From Micromonospora sp. H61 (GTDB lineage: Bacteria > Actinomycetota > Actinomycetes > Mycobacteriales > Micromonosporaceae): 64,000 nucleotides of DNA. Numbering within the stretch: the stretch's first letter is position 1; every line of letters begins with the position of its first letter. A model generated the notes under the pieces. It made no database searches, was not told where the DNA came from, and saw nothing but the letters and a program-made list of their open reading frames with translations. The stretch spans positions 84,744 to 148,743 of the forward strand of contig NZ_JAGPXY010000006.1 in NCBI RefSeq assembly GCF_018070325.1. The letters are read 5' to 3'. Shown here one piece after another: positions 32,779 to 42,105 of this stretch. A program made the position numbers and the translations under genes.

Positions 32779-34962
32779 CTAGCGCTTGAACAGACGGGGC
32801 GCCAGGTCGATGAGGTTCTTCTGCCACACGTCCCAGCCGTGCGGCCCGGGGGTGACCCCGTCGAACTCGTAGCGGATACCGAGGTTGTCCAACGTGGTCA
32901 GCGATGCCATGAAGCTCGGGTACACGAAGTCGGTCTGGTCACCGACGTACAGGCGCAGCATCTTGGTGCCGTTGTTGATCGCCGCCACGTCGACGCCGGT
33001 GCCGCTGCCGAAACCGGCCGAGAACGCGGCGACGTAGGCGAACTCGCCCGGGTAGGCCCGCAGCACCCCGAACGCCTGCCCGCCGCCCATCGACAGGCCG
33101 GCGAGGGCCTGCTGCGACGGATCGCTGGAGATGTGGTAGCGGGCACGGGCCGTCGGAACGATGTTCTGCCGCAACTCGCTGTTGAAGTTCGACGAGTTGC
33201 CGTTGCCCATCACGACGACCATCGGCGTGAGGTCGCCGTCGAGGAACTGGTGGTCGAGGATCTGCTTGGCGCGGCCCATCTCGACCCAGTCCGTGTAGTT
33301 CTGGCCGCCGCCGTGCTGGAGGTAGAGGACGGGGTACGGCTGCGTCCGGTTCGGGTCGTACCCCGGTGGGGTCCACACCAGCGCGGTGCGGTCCTGGCCG
33401 GCCACCGTGCTGGGATAGGTCATGCTCTCGACCTTGCCGCCGCGACCGGCGGGCACGTCCGACAGCAGTCGGGCACCCGGCCCCGGGATGAAGAAGGTGC
33501 TCCACATCGGCTCGGTGGTGACAGTCGTCGGGTTGGAGGCGTCCTTGACCGCGACCCGGTCCACGATCAGCCGGTAGTAGTAGAACCAGGGCTTCAGCGG
33601 ACCCACTGTTGCCCGCCACCGGTCACCGTCGCGCGTCAGTGGCAGTCGCAGCCAACTGCCGCCCGGCGCGACGTTCGCCCAGACCGTGACGTGCTGGGCG
33701 TCAGTGAAGTCCGTGGTCGTCTCGAAGGTGACGAACCCGTCCTCACTGATGAAGGGTGTCGGGGTGGTGCCGGCCGGCGGCGGGGCGAACTCCCGCTTGA
33801 GCGGCTGGTGACCGGGGCTCGGCCCGTGGTCCGCCACGTGCCGGAACAACCGCGGCACGAAATCGACGAGGTTCTCCTGCCAGGTGGTCCAGGTCGCGCC
33901 GCCGTCCGGGTTGACCCCGTCGAACTCGAACCGGACGTCAGCTCGGGTCAACGCCTTCGTCAGCCGGTAGGTGGGGTTGTACGCGGGATCGGTGACGTTG
34001 CCGGTGTAGAGGCGGAGCAGCTTGACGCCGCGGTTGATCGCCTTGGCGTCCTTCCGGTCGATCTGCGGGGCCGACGTGCCCGAGAACGAACCGACGTGCC
34101 CGAACTGACCCGGCTTGGTGAGCGCTGCCCGCAACGCCTGCGTGCCGCCGTCGGACACACCCGCGATCGCCTGGTGCGCCGGATCGCGAAGGACCCGGTA
34201 GGTGTCGGTGACCGCCTTCCGGAGGTCCTTCAACTCCCTGTCGTCCGAGGCGTCGGCGTCGTTGATCACCACCACCATCGGGCTCATGGCACGCGCGGCC
34301 GAGAGGTTGTCGAGGATCTGCTTGGATCGGCCGAGGTCGAGCCAGTCGGTGGCGGCCACATCGTCACCCGACTGCAGGAAGAGCGCCGGGTATCCCTTGG
34401 AGCCCTTGGCCGCGTAACCCGGTGGCGTCCAGACCAGGGCGGAGCGCTGTGCGTTCCTGGTCCGATAGGTCAGCGTCTCGATCTTCCCGCCGGTGCCGGC
34501 TGGCGCGTCGACCAGCCACCGGGCCGAGTCACCCGCGATGAAGAAGGTGCTCAGGAGCGGGTTGGACGCGACACCGGTGCTGTTCGTCGGGTCCTTGATG
34601 GTCAAGGTGTCGTCGGCGGTGAGCTGGTAGTTGTACAGCCCGGGCTCCAGCGCGCCGAGAACACCCGACCACACGTCACCCCGGCGGGTCAGACCGAACT
34701 CCGCCCAGCTGGCCGACGGGCCGAAGTTTCCCTCGACGACGACCTGCGAGACGGTGCCCAGGTTCTCCTGGACGTACGCCGCGGGAACGGCGAACGTGGC
34801 GTAGCGGTCCGCGGAGACGTCCAGCCACGGCGTGTCCGCCGCTGCCGGTTGCGGCGCGAGGAGCACCGCCGCGGTGGCGATGACCCCGGCGGTGAACGCC
34901 GCCGAGAGCCGCCGACGTACGCCCAGACGGCGTAAACGCCCGTGATACTGTTCGGTAGCCAC
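32779..34962 (-). CDS. Secreted tandem-duplicated esterase (feruloyl/acetyl esterase-like), first copy degenerate
   Basis: 727 residues: signal peptide to about residue 42, then two copies (about 43-375 and 400-727) of an immunoglobulin-like E-set domain plus an esterase-D-like alpha/beta hydrolase. Copy 2 keeps the oxyanion motif LQHGGG (549-553), nucleophile Ser624 (GLSMGG) and catalytic His708 (GPHGWDVW). Copy 1 keeps Ser270 (GVSDGG) but has LQSGDD in place of the oxyanion motif and no His at the equivalent of 708 (PDGGATW). Copy 1 is therefore probably inactive and may bind polymer or help folding. Family members remove ferulate or acetate from xylan and arabinoxylan. GTG 34962 follows AAAGGAG. 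It lies between lacI and the importer, consistent with xylan side-chain removal. Confidence 0.87.
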   Translation of the reverse strand: MATEQYHGRLRRLGVRRRLSAAFTAGVIATAAVLLAPQPAAADTPWLDVSADRYATFAVPAAYVQENLGTVSQVVVEGNFGPSASWAEFGLTRRGDVWSGVLGALEPGLYNYQLTADDTLTIKDPTNSTGVASNPLLSTFFIAGDSARWLVDAPAGTGGKIETLTYRTRNAQRSALVWTPPGYAAKGSKGYPALFLQSGDDVAATDWLDLGRSKQILDNLSAARAMSPMVVVINDADASDDRELKDLRKAVTDTYRVLRDPAHQAIAGVSDGGTQALRAALTKPGQFGHVGSFSGTSAPQIDRKDAKAINRGVKLLRLYTGNVTDPAYNPTYRLTKALTRADVRFEFDGVNPDGGATWTTWQENLVDFVPRLFRHVADHGPSPGHQPLKREFAPPPAGTTPTPFISEDGFVTFETTTDFTDAQHVTVWANVAPGGSWLRLPLTRDGDRWRATVGPLKPWFYYYRLIVDRVAVKDASNPTTVTTEPMWSTFFIPGPGARLLSDVPAGRGGKVESMTYPSTVAGQDRTALVWTPPGYDPNRTQPYPVLYLQHGGGQNYTDWVEMGRAKQILDHQFLDGDLTPMVVVMGNGNSSNFNSELRQNIVPTARARYHISSDPSQQALAGLSMGGGQAFGVLRAYPGEFAYVAAFSAGFGSGTGVDVAAINNGTKMLRLYVGDQTDFVYPSFMASLTTLDNLGIRYEFDGVTPGPHGWDVWQKNLIDLAPRLFKR

Positions 34963-35053
34963 ACTCCACTCCTTTCACGTGCCGGCAGCGGATGCGACCC
35001 GACTGGCCGGCTCAACTCAACGGTGGATCTGCCGTGTGGTGCGTGCACCTCCT

Positions 35054-36076
35054 TCAGGCCGCTGCCGCGCTCTTCGGCGGTGCTGTCGAGTCGCGCACGA
35101 CGAGGCTGGTCGGAAGCACGATCTGGCTCGGCTCGTCCCACTCCCCGGTCACCAGTGACTTCAGCATCCGCGCGGCTTCGTACCCGAGCTGATACATCGA
35201 CTGGTCCACAGTGGTCAGACCCGGCTGGGTCAACGCCGACTCGGGGATGTTGTCGAACCCCACGACGGACAGGTCCCCCGGCACCGAGAACCCCAGCTCC
35301 CTGGCGACCTCCAGGACCTTGAGGGCCATCCCGTCGCTCGCCGCGAAGATCGCCGATGGCGGGTCCGGTCGTTGCAGCAGGACGCGCGCCAGCGGAGTCG
35401 CCGACTCCGGGTTGAAATCTCCTCGGCCGATCAGTGTCGGGTCGACCGGAACCCCGGCGGTGGTCAGCGCGGCCCGGTAGCCCTCCTCCCGGGACCAGGC
35501 CGAGGCCAGGCTGTCCCGGCCGGCGATGAACCCGATGCGTCGATGGCCCAGGCCGAGCAGGTGCTGGACCGCCGTGGTGGCGCCAGCGAAGTTGTCGGAA
35601 ATCACCGAGGGTGCCGTCGAGCCCCGCACCGGGTCGATGGCCACGACCGGCGTCCGGGTCCGGAAATCACCCCAGGGCGTGACGACGATGCACCCGTCGG
35701 TGAGGGTGCCCGACAGTCGGGTCAGGTGGCGCTGCTCCCAACCCTCCGAATACGACCCGTAGAGGTCGCTGTTGGCATAGATGATCAGATCGAAGCCCGA
35801 TCGGCTCAGCGCCTTCATCACGCCCTTGAGCACTTCCGCCGTGTACGACTGGAAGCTGTGCGCCACGAGACCCAGAACGTTGGTGCGGCTGCGCCGAAGG
35901 CTGGTGGCCACCAGACTCGACTCGTAGCCGAGCTGCTCGATGGCGGAGCGCACCTGAGCGACAGTGCGAGCGCTGACGCCGTAATGCCCGTTGACGACGC
36001 GCGAGACGGTGGCGGTGGAAACGCCAGCAGCTCGGGCGACATCACTCATTGTTACCGGCGCATTGACTTCAATCAT
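35054..36076 (-). CDS. LacI family regulator of the arabinoxylan genes
   Basis: 340 residues. Helix-turn-helix and hinge are complete (MSDVARAAGVSTATVSRVVN, then YESSLVATSLRRSRTN). The sugar-binding core shows LLGLGHRRIGFIAGRD and PSAIFAASDGMALKVL, with the conserved VVGFDNIPES. ATG 36076 follows GAGAGAG; the in-frame codon at 36097 would overlap the operator. A copy of the 24-bp operator seen between GH3 and GH51 also precedes this gene, so it probably controls itself, the esterase/importer run and the GH3/GH51 pair. Likely inducer: arabinose, xylose or a short oligosaccharide. Confidence 0.92.
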   Translation of the reverse strand: MIEVNAPVTMSDVARAAGVSTATVSRVVNGHYGVSARTVAQVRSAIEQLGYESSLVATSLRRSRTNVLGLVAHSFQSYTAEVLKGVMKALSRSGFDLIIYANSDLYGSYSEGWEQRHLTRLSGTLTDGCIVVTPWGDFRTRTPVVAIDPVRGSTAPSVISDNFAGATTAVQHLLGLGHRRIGFIAGRDSLASAWSREEGYRAALTTAGVPVDPTLIGRGDFNPESATPLARVLLQRPDPPSAIFAASDGMALKVLEVARELGFSVPGDLSVVGFDNIPESALTQPGLTTVDQSMYQLGYEAARMLKSLVTGEWDEPSQIVLPTSLVVRDSTAPPKSAAAA

Positions 36077-36093
36077 GCCGCTCTCTCTGGACT

Positions 36094-36117
36094 GCAATCG
36101 TTATCGGTTACGTTTCC
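36094..36117. promoter_or_regulatory. LacI operator upstream of its own gene
   Basis: Matches the 24-bp palindrome at 38841-38864 at 19 of 24 positions; the shared core is ATCGGTTACGTTT. It begins 18 bp upstream of the lacI start. A second, weaker relative (GTAACTGAGAACGATTACG) lies at 36132-36150. The remaining bases to 36364 hold no gene that I can recognise. Confidence 0.6.
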
Positions 36118-36364
36118 AGGATGTTGCCAACGTAACTGAGAACGATTACGAACACAAGACCTCTTCGTCCTTGACCGACCGTCGAGAACAAGGTCCTAAC
36201 CGGACGCCCGCAAGGGCGCGATGACCTTCGGACGCCGTTGCGGATAACGCAATCGGCATCCTCTGCCGGGGGTCGGATTGGGCCCGATTTCCGCGTTGGT
36301 GCCACCCGTTGACAACAGGACGGCACGCTCCGTCAAGAACCATTCCCCGTCCCCGGGTGAACGA

Positions 36365-38737
36365 TCACAGTTGCCGAACTTCGACGGCCCCGGTAAAGAC
36401 CTTCGACGTCGGCCGGTCCGGGTCCGCACTGATGACAAAGGTGCCGGCATGAGTGTGGTCGGCAGCCGAGAAGCCGACGTACACCTCGATCTGCCCGGCC
36501 TCCACCGCGTAGGCCATGCTCCGGTCGTAGAAACCGAGCTGGCCGGTGGGGAGCGCGAACCGCACCGCCACCCGCTGGCCGGCGGCGGCCTCGACGCGGG
36601 CGAAGGCCTTCAGCTCCAGCACCGGCCGGGTGACAGTGGCCTGTGGGTCGCGGACGTAGAGCTGCACCACCTGCTCCCCCGCCCGGTGTCCGGTGTTGGT
36701 GAGCGTGACCTCGACACCGACGGTGTCCCCGGCGCGAACCTCGGCGCTCTCCACCGTGGCGTCCTCGATCACGAACGAGGTGTACCCGAGGCCGTGGCCG
36801 AAGACGTACCGCGGGGCGACCGGCGAATCCACGTAGTCGCCGTGCCAGTGTGACCGCCCGCCGGACACCTTGTGGCCGTAGAAGACGGGGATCTGGCCCA
36901 CGCCGCGGGGGTACGAGATCGGCAGCTTCCCGCTCGGGTCGACCTCACCGAGGAGCACCTCGGCGATCGCCTGCGCCCCGGTCTCCCCCGGCAACCAGGC
37001 CATCAGCACCGCGGCGCACTCCTCGTGCAGGAAGTCGCTGCCCACCGGTCGGCCGGCGACGAGCACCGCCACGACGGGCGTGCCGGTGGCGACGACGGCA
37101 CGGACAAGCGCTTCCTGCACGCCCGGCAGATCCAGACTGGACCGGTCCCGCGACTCGCCAGTGGTGGCCCCGGGCGTCACGCCCGAGCGATCACCCAGGA
37201 CCAGCACCGCGACGTCGGCCGCCGAGGCGACGGCGACCGCCTCGGCGAACCCCTCGTTCGACGGGTCGAGCACGTCGCAGCCCCGGGCGAAGCGCAGCCG
37301 GTCGCCCAGCCGCGCCGCGAGTTCGTCCCGCACCGTGGGCACACCCTCGGTACTCTCGTCGATCTCCAGATCGTCGGGGATCGTCATCATCTCGCCGAGC
37401 AGGCCGCGCCGCTTGCGCGCCTGGACCAACGCCTCGATGTGGGCCACGAACGAGTAGTCACCGAGCAGGTGTCGGGCGTCGTCGGCGTTCGGGCCGATGA
37501 GAGCGACGGTTCCGACGCCGGCGAGCAGCGGCAGGACGCCGTCATTCTTGAGCAGGACGAGGCTGCGGCGGGCGATCTCCAGCGCCACGTCCCGGTGCCG
37601 CTCGGCGTTCGCCGACGTCGAGGCCGCATCCTCGTCGACGTACGGGTTCTCGAAGAGCCCGAGTTCGACCTTGTGCCGAAGGATCCGTGCGACCGCCTCG
37701 TCCAGCCGGGCCTGGCTGACCTCGCCGGCGTTCAGGGCGCGGGTGAGGGCGTCCGCGTACGCGTCCGTCGCCGGAAGCTCGACGTCCACGCCCGCGCCGA
37801 GGCCCACAGTCGCGGCCTGCTGCTTGTCCTGGGCGAAGTGGTGGTACGAGTGGAGGTCGTTGACGGCGAAGTAGTCGGAGACCACGGTTCCGGTGAAGCC
37901 CCACTGCCCACGCAGGACGTCGGCGAGGAGTTCCTGGTTGGCATGGCACGGGACGCCGTCGAGCTCGTGGTAGCCGGCCATCACCGACTGGAGCCCGCCG
38001 TCACGGACCGCCGCCTCGAACGGATACAGGTACACCTCGCGCAGCAGACGCGGCGGCAGGTGGGCCGGCGCCCAGTTCAGCCCACCCTCGGACGCCCCGT
38101 AGCCGACGAAGTGCTTGGCGGTGGCGAGGACGCCGTCGGCCAGCTCGGCGCCCTGCAGGCCCCTGACGAACGCCACCCCCATCCGGGACACCAGGTACGG
38201 GTCCTCGCCGTAGGTCTCCTCCGTCCGGCCCCACCGTGGGTCGCGCACCACGTCCAACACCGGCGAGAGCCCCTGATGACTTCCCATGGCGCGCATCTGT
38301 GCGCGAACAACGTCCGCCAGCTGCCGGTTCAGCTCCGGTGCCCAGGTGCTCGCGACGCCGATCGCCTGCGGGAAGATGGTCGCCTCGCGGGCCATGACCC
38401 CCGAGCAGACCTCCTCGTGCACGATCGCCGGAATCCCCAGCCGGGTCTCGCTGACCAGGAAGCGCTGGATCGCGTTGGCGGCCCGCGCCACCTGCGCCGC
38501 CTTCAGACTGGTCGCGCCCGCGATGCGGGTGACGTGCCCCAGGCCGTGTCGAAGGATCGGCCGGGCCCGCTCGGCCGCGAACCGTCCGCCCTCCAGCAGT
38601 GTGAACGCCCACGTGCTGCCCAGTTGCGCGAGCTTCTCCTCGCGGGTCATCCGGGCCAACAGGTCCGACACCCGTTCGTCGACCGGTGCCGTCGCATCCC
38701 TGTAGGTCGCTTCGATCTCCGGCTCAACAGTGGTCAC
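36365..38737 (-). CDS. GH3 beta-glycosidase (beta-xylosidase / beta-glucosidase)
   Basis: 790 residues from GTG 38737. GH3 N-terminal TIM barrel about 20-360, with KHFVGYG (substrate Lys-His) at 208-214 and nucleophile Asp288 in GTVVSDYFAV. The alpha/beta sandwich domain follows, with RRSLVLLKNDGVLPL, then PRYVFGHGLGYTSF leading into a C-terminal fibronectin-III-like domain (about 660-790). There is no signal peptide, so it acts on imported oligosaccharides in the cytoplasm. Exo-acting release of xylose or glucose from the non-reducing end is expected. Divergent from GH51 with a shared palindromic operator between them. Confidence 0.92.
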   Translation of the reverse strand: MTTVEPEIEATYRDATAPVDERVSDLLARMTREEKLAQLGSTWAFTLLEGGRFAAERARPILRHGLGHVTRIAGATSLKAAQVARAANAIQRFLVSETRLGIPAIVHEEVCSGVMAREATIFPQAIGVASTWAPELNRQLADVVRAQMRAMGSHQGLSPVLDVVRDPRWGRTEETYGEDPYLVSRMGVAFVRGLQGAELADGVLATAKHFVGYGASEGGLNWAPAHLPPRLLREVYLYPFEAAVRDGGLQSVMAGYHELDGVPCHANQELLADVLRGQWGFTGTVVSDYFAVNDLHSYHHFAQDKQQAATVGLGAGVDVELPATDAYADALTRALNAGEVSQARLDEAVARILRHKVELGLFENPYVDEDAASTSANAERHRDVALEIARRSLVLLKNDGVLPLLAGVGTVALIGPNADDARHLLGDYSFVAHIEALVQARKRRGLLGEMMTIPDDLEIDESTEGVPTVRDELAARLGDRLRFARGCDVLDPSNEGFAEAVAVASAADVAVLVLGDRSGVTPGATTGESRDRSSLDLPGVQEALVRAVVATGTPVVAVLVAGRPVGSDFLHEECAAVLMAWLPGETGAQAIAEVLLGEVDPSGKLPISYPRGVGQIPVFYGHKVSGGRSHWHGDYVDSPVAPRYVFGHGLGYTSFVIEDATVESAEVRAGDTVGVEVTLTNTGHRAGEQVVQLYVRDPQATVTRPVLELKAFARVEAAAGQRVAVRFALPTGQLGFYDRSMAYAVEAGQIEVYVGFSAADHTHAGTFVISADPDRPTSKVFTGAVEVRQL

Positions 38738-38840
38738 CCGGTCACCCCAATCACCGCGACAAGCTGGTCTTTCGGCCGGGGCGGCAGGACCCGCGGGGGG
38801 ATGCCGGCCAGACATTGGTCCAGGCGTCGTGTTCCCTTAC

Positions 38841-38864
38841 GTAAACGTAATCGGTAACGTTTAC
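38841..38864. promoter_or_regulatory. Near-perfect 24-bp LacI operator between GH3 and GH51
   Basis: Outer arms GTAAACGT and ACGTTTAC are perfect and the inner halves match at two of four positions. It lies about 104 bp before the GH3 start and about 160 bp before GH51. A partial repeat (GAACGTAATCG) lies just to the right, around 38874. The same sequence, less perfect, precedes the lacI gene at 36076. Confidence 0.75.
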
Positions 38865-39022
38865 ATAGATCGAGAACGTAATCGAAGACGATCACGTTGT
38901 CCAGAGCTCACAGTGCCTCCACCACCCCTCGGTCCCGGCGCTCGGGCAGTGCTGCCGGCGTCGGACCTGCACGAAGGGAGCCAGCCCTGAACACCCACCT
39001 CGACAGCGCGCCGGAGAACGGC

Positions 39023-40546
39023 GTGAACACGGCCCGCCTGACCCTGGACCCCCGCCGACGCGTCGCGCCGGTGCCACGTCGACTCTTCGGCTCGTTCGTC
39101 GAGCACCTGGGTCGCTGCGTCTACACCGGAATCTACGAGCCGGGGCACCCGACGGCCGACGCCGACGGCTTCCGGGGCGACGTCCTCGCGCTGGTGCGTG
39201 AGTTGGGCGTCACCACGGTCCGCTATCCCGGCGGCAACTTCGTCTCCTCCTACCGCTGGGAGGACGGCGTAGGCCCGGTCGACAAACGACCGGCGAGGCT
39301 CGACCTCGCCTGGCACAGCCTGGAGACCAACGCGTTCGGGCTCGACGAGTTCATGCGGTGGGTCGGCAAGGCCGAGGTGGATCCGATCATGGCGGTCAAC
39401 CTGGGCACCCGTGGCACCGCCGAGGCCGTCGACCTGCTCGAGTACGCCAATCACCGCGGCGGGAGCCACCTCGCCGACCAGCGCCGCGACAACGGCGCCG
39501 TCGATCCGTACGGAATCAAGCTGTGGTGCCTGGGAAACGAGATGGACGGCCCGTGGCAGGTGGGCCAGCGCAGCGCGACCGAGTACGGGCGGCTGGCGGC
39601 GCAGACCGCGAAGGCCATGCGCCGCTTCGATCCCGATCTCGAACTCGTCGCCTGCGGCTCCTCACACCTCGGTATGCCGACCTTCGGCAGCTGGGAGCGT
39701 GACGTGCTGACCGAGGCGTACGACGACGTGGACCTGATCTCGCTGCACGCGTACTACCAGCCGGTCGACGACGACCTGGCCAGCTTCCTCGCCTCGGCCG
39801 AGGACATGGACAGGTACATCGACGCCGTCACCGCCATCGCCGACTCGGTCGGAGCGATCCGTCGGTCCACCAAGAAGATCATGATCGCGTTCGACGAGTG
39901 GAACGTCTGGTACCAGTCCGCCGCCCCGTCCACGCCGCCGAGCGGCGAGGACTGGCCGGTCGCACCGCCGCTGCTGGAGGACCACTACAGCGTGGCCGAC
40001 GCGGTCGTCGTCGGCGGCCTGCTCATCAGCCTGCTGCGGCACAGCGACCGGGTGAGCGCGGCGTGCCAGGCCCAACTGGTAAACGTCATCGCACCGATCA
40101 TGACCGAGACGGGCGGCTCGGCCTGGCGGCAGACCATCTTCCACCCCTTCGCCCGCACCGCCCGGCACGCTCAGGGCACGGTGCTGGACGTGCTGCGCGA
40201 GGGCAGCACGACGACCACCGACCGCTACGGTGAGATCAACGCGGTCGACGCGGTCTCCACCTGGGACGACACCACCGGGGAGATGACCGTCTTCCTCGTC
40301 AACCGCGTCCTCGACACCCCGGCCGAGGTGACCATCGACGTCGCCGGCGCGCAGGTCAGCGACATCATCGAGTGCGTCACCGTCGGCGGCACCGACCTGC
40401 ACGCCAAGAACACGGCCGACGGTCCGGACCACGCCGCGCCGCGCCCCAACGACACGGCACGCGGCGCCGACGCCAGCGTCCAGCTGACTCTTCCGCCGGC
40501 GTCCTGGACCATGCTGCGCCTGCGTGCCGCCGACACGACCCCGTGA
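39023..40546 (+). CDS. GH51 alpha-L-arabinofuranosidase
   Basis: 507 residues. The opening (FGSFVEHLGRCVYTGIYEPG) is the GH51 signature; acid/base Glu173 lies in WCLGNEMDGPW and nucleophile Glu292 in FDEWNVWY. The C-terminal beta domain includes TVFLVNRVLDTPAEV. No signal peptide, so it removes arabinofuranosyl units from imported arabino- or arabinoxylo-oligosaccharides inside the cell. GTG 39023 is chosen because GGAG precedes it by 6 nt and the family begins with this TARLTLDP segment; a CTG at 38987 behind GAAGGGAG and an ATG at 38897 are in frame but would add non-conserved residues. Divergent from GH3 and probably controlled by the same LacI operator. Confidence 0.93.
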   Translation: MNTARLTLDPRRRVAPVPRRLFGSFVEHLGRCVYTGIYEPGHPTADADGFRGDVLALVRELGVTTVRYPGGNFVSSYRWEDGVGPVDKRPARLDLAWHSLETNAFGLDEFMRWVGKAEVDPIMAVNLGTRGTAEAVDLLEYANHRGGSHLADQRRDNGAVDPYGIKLWCLGNEMDGPWQVGQRSATEYGRLAAQTAKAMRRFDPDLELVACGSSHLGMPTFGSWERDVLTEAYDDVDLISLHAYYQPVDDDLASFLASAEDMDRYIDAVTAIADSVGAIRRSTKKIMIAFDEWNVWYQSAAPSTPPSGEDWPVAPPLLEDHYSVADAVVVGGLLISLLRHSDRVSAACQAQLVNVIAPIMTETGGSAWRQTIFHPFARTARHAQGTVLDVLREGSTTTTDRYGEINAVDAVSTWDDTTGEMTVFLVNRVLDTPAEVTIDVAGAQVSDIIECVTVGGTDLHAKNTADGPDHAAPRPNDTARGADASVQLTLPPASWTMLRLRAADTTP

Positions 40547-40572
40547 TCGGCTGACGAACGGTCCCGGACATG

Positions 40573-40619
40573 CCCCGGCCGCGCACACCCTGGCAATCAC
40601 CAGGGGTGCGCGGCCGGGG
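40573..40619. terminator. Long hairpin terminator downstream of GH51
   Basis: About 20 bp of stem (CCCCGGCCGCGCA...CCCTGG and its complement, one bulge) with the 6-nt loop CAATCA, starting 26 nt after the GH51 stop. It also faces the end of the interrupted gene on the other strand, so it can work in both directions. Confidence 0.8.
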
Positions 40620-40657
40620 GCTTCCCCACCACAGGGAGTACGGGATCCAGCCTGTTG

Positions 40658-40842
40658 TTACCGGGCGTCGACGGGATCGCTGTCAGAGTCGTTGAAGAGC
40701 TTGTCGCCCCGGTAGCGGGCGACCACCGGCGCGTTCAGCTCACCACTGACGGTCTTCTTCAGCCGGGCGACGCCGTGGCGCACCGGGGCCGACCCGAGGT
40801 GCCTGTCACCCGCGTAGAAGTCGACAGTCGTGGGTGAACGCT
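40658..40842 (-). pseudogene. C-terminal fragment of a secreted Ig-like domain protein, cut by the TnpB element
   Basis: An open frame enters from the element end and stops at TAA 40658. It encodes TTVDFYAGDRHLGSAPV, then LNAPVVARYRGDKLFNDSDS, the second half of a bacterial Ig-like (Big_3/Big_5-type) domain. It has no start of its own. The other piece of the gene, a signal peptide, lies on the far side of the element at 42106-42264. The first half of the Ig domain is missing on both sides, so sequence was probably lost as well as interrupted. Confidence 0.65.
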
Positions 40843-40990
40843 TGACGTCCTCTCTGCCCTGGAGGGCGGAGATTCCGGTCTGCTACGCCCCCGAAGGGGC
40901 AAGCTCTCGGCGGGTTACCGCTTCGCCGCGCGGTGCCGGCACGGGTGCCGGTCTTACCTGCGCTCCACGGTCGTTGAGGTCCGCCCGTCC
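40843..40990 (-). ncRNA. Predicted omega (reRNA) guide RNA overlapping the 3' end of tnpB
   Basis: In TnpB elements the guide RNA scaffold comes from the 3' end of tnpB and the right end, and its guide is the flanking host DNA. Here the scaffold would end at the 40843 boundary, and the guide would be the roughly 16-20 nt just left of it on the minus strand (beginning GCGTTCACCCACG). Scaffold stems around 40851-40876 are visible. The 5' boundary is a guess. Confidence 0.45.
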
Positions 40991-42085
40991 GGCGGCCCTG
41001 ATGTTCTTGGCGGCGTTCACGTCTCGGTCGTGCAGGCTGCCGCATGGGCAGCCCCACGTCCGGACGTTGAGCGCCATCTTATCGTTGATCCGGCCGCAGT
41101 CCGAGCACATGCGCGTCGACGGAAAGAACCGACCTACCCGAGCGAAGGTGCGCCCGCGCCGGGCGGCCTTGTACTCCAGCATGGCCGCGAACTGCGACCA
41201 CCCAGCGTCGTGCACCGACTTCGCCAACCGTGTCCGGGCGAGACCAGCCACGCACAGGTCCTCGACGAACACCGCTTGGTTGTCGCGGATGATCTGCGTC
41301 GAAAGCTTGTGCTGCCAGTCCCGCCGGGTGTCGGCCACCTTCGCGTGCGCGCGGGCGACCTTCCGGACAGCCTTCTTGCGGTTGTTGCTGCCCCGCTGCT
41401 TGCGGGACAAGCCCTGCTGCAACCGGCGCAGCTTGCGGGCTGCACGGCGCAGGAACTTCGGCGCGCTCACCTTCGTCCCGTCGGACATCACTGCGAAGTG
41501 CGTCAACCCCAGGTCGATGCCGACCTCCGAGTCCAGCTCGGGCAACGGCTGGTCGGCGGTCTGCACCACGAACGAGGCGAAGTGCCGACCGGCGGCGTCC
41601 CGGACCACCGTCACCGACGTCGGCGCAGCCGGCAGCTCCCGCGACCAACGGACTTCCAGATCGCCGATCTTCGGCAGCCGCAGTCGACCGTTGTCGAGGA
41701 TCTTGAACCGGGCGTTGGCGGTGAACCGGACGGCCTGCCGGCTGTCCTTGCGGGACCGGAACCGGGGAGCGGCGACCTTGCGACCCTTGCGCATGCCCGA
41801 CAGCGAGGCGAAGAAGGCGCGGTACGCAGTGTTCAGGTCAGCGAGGGCCTGCTGCAACACCACCGATGACACCTCACCCAGCCACGCACGCTCCGGGGTC
41901 AACTTGGCCACGGTAACCCGCTTGGACAACTCGGCGTCCGTCGGATACGGCAGGCCAGCCTCGTGTGCTTCCTGTCGCACGCGCAGCCCGTCGTTGAACA
42001 CCACCCGCGCGCACCCGAACGCCTTCGCCAGCGCCTCACGCTGGGCGGCGTCCGGGTAGAGCCGGTAGTTGCACCGAAGCTGCAC
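40883..42085 (-). CDS. tnpB: TnpB RNA-guided endonuclease (IS200/IS605 family)
   Basis: 400 residues, full length. RuvC catalytic acids are Asp191 (GIDLGLTHFAV), Glu275 (VFVEDLCVAG) and Asp355 (HDRDVNAAKNI). The zinc ribbon has Cys327/Cys330 (CSDCG) and Cys346/Cys348 (CPCG). The N-terminal domain begins with QLRCNYRLYP, and the Arg/Lys-rich helix at about 213-250 is the bridge-helix-like RNA contact. All active-site residues are intact, so it should still cleave DNA next to its TAM under guide control, helping the element to persist. GTG 42085 is the start. It lies inside a broken secreted-protein gene and has no tnpA partner. Confidence 0.93.
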   Translation of the reverse strand: MQLRCNYRLYPDAAQREALAKAFGCARVVFNDGLRVRQEAHEAGLPYPTDAELSKRVTVAKLTPERAWLGEVSSVVLQQALADLNTAYRAFFASLSGMRKGRKVAAPRFRSRKDSRQAVRFTANARFKILDNGRLRLPKIGDLEVRWSRELPAAPTSVTVVRDAAGRHFASFVVQTADQPLPELDSEVGIDLGLTHFAVMSDGTKVSAPKFLRRAARKLRRLQQGLSRKQRGSNNRKKAVRKVARAHAKVADTRRDWQHKLSTQIIRDNQAVFVEDLCVAGLARTRLAKSVHDAGWSQFAAMLEYKAARRGRTFARVGRFFPSTRMCSDCGRINDKMALNVRTWGCPCGSLHDRDVNAAKNIRAAGRADLNDRGAQVRPAPVPAPRGEAVTRRELAPSGA

Positions 42086-42105
42086 GCATCGATTCTAGCG
42101 TTGGT

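Noticed and set aside
36872..38857. Long plus-strand frame opposite the GH3 gene
   Set aside because: Composition typical of antisense frames; the minus strand encodes a full GH3 enzyme with all motifs.
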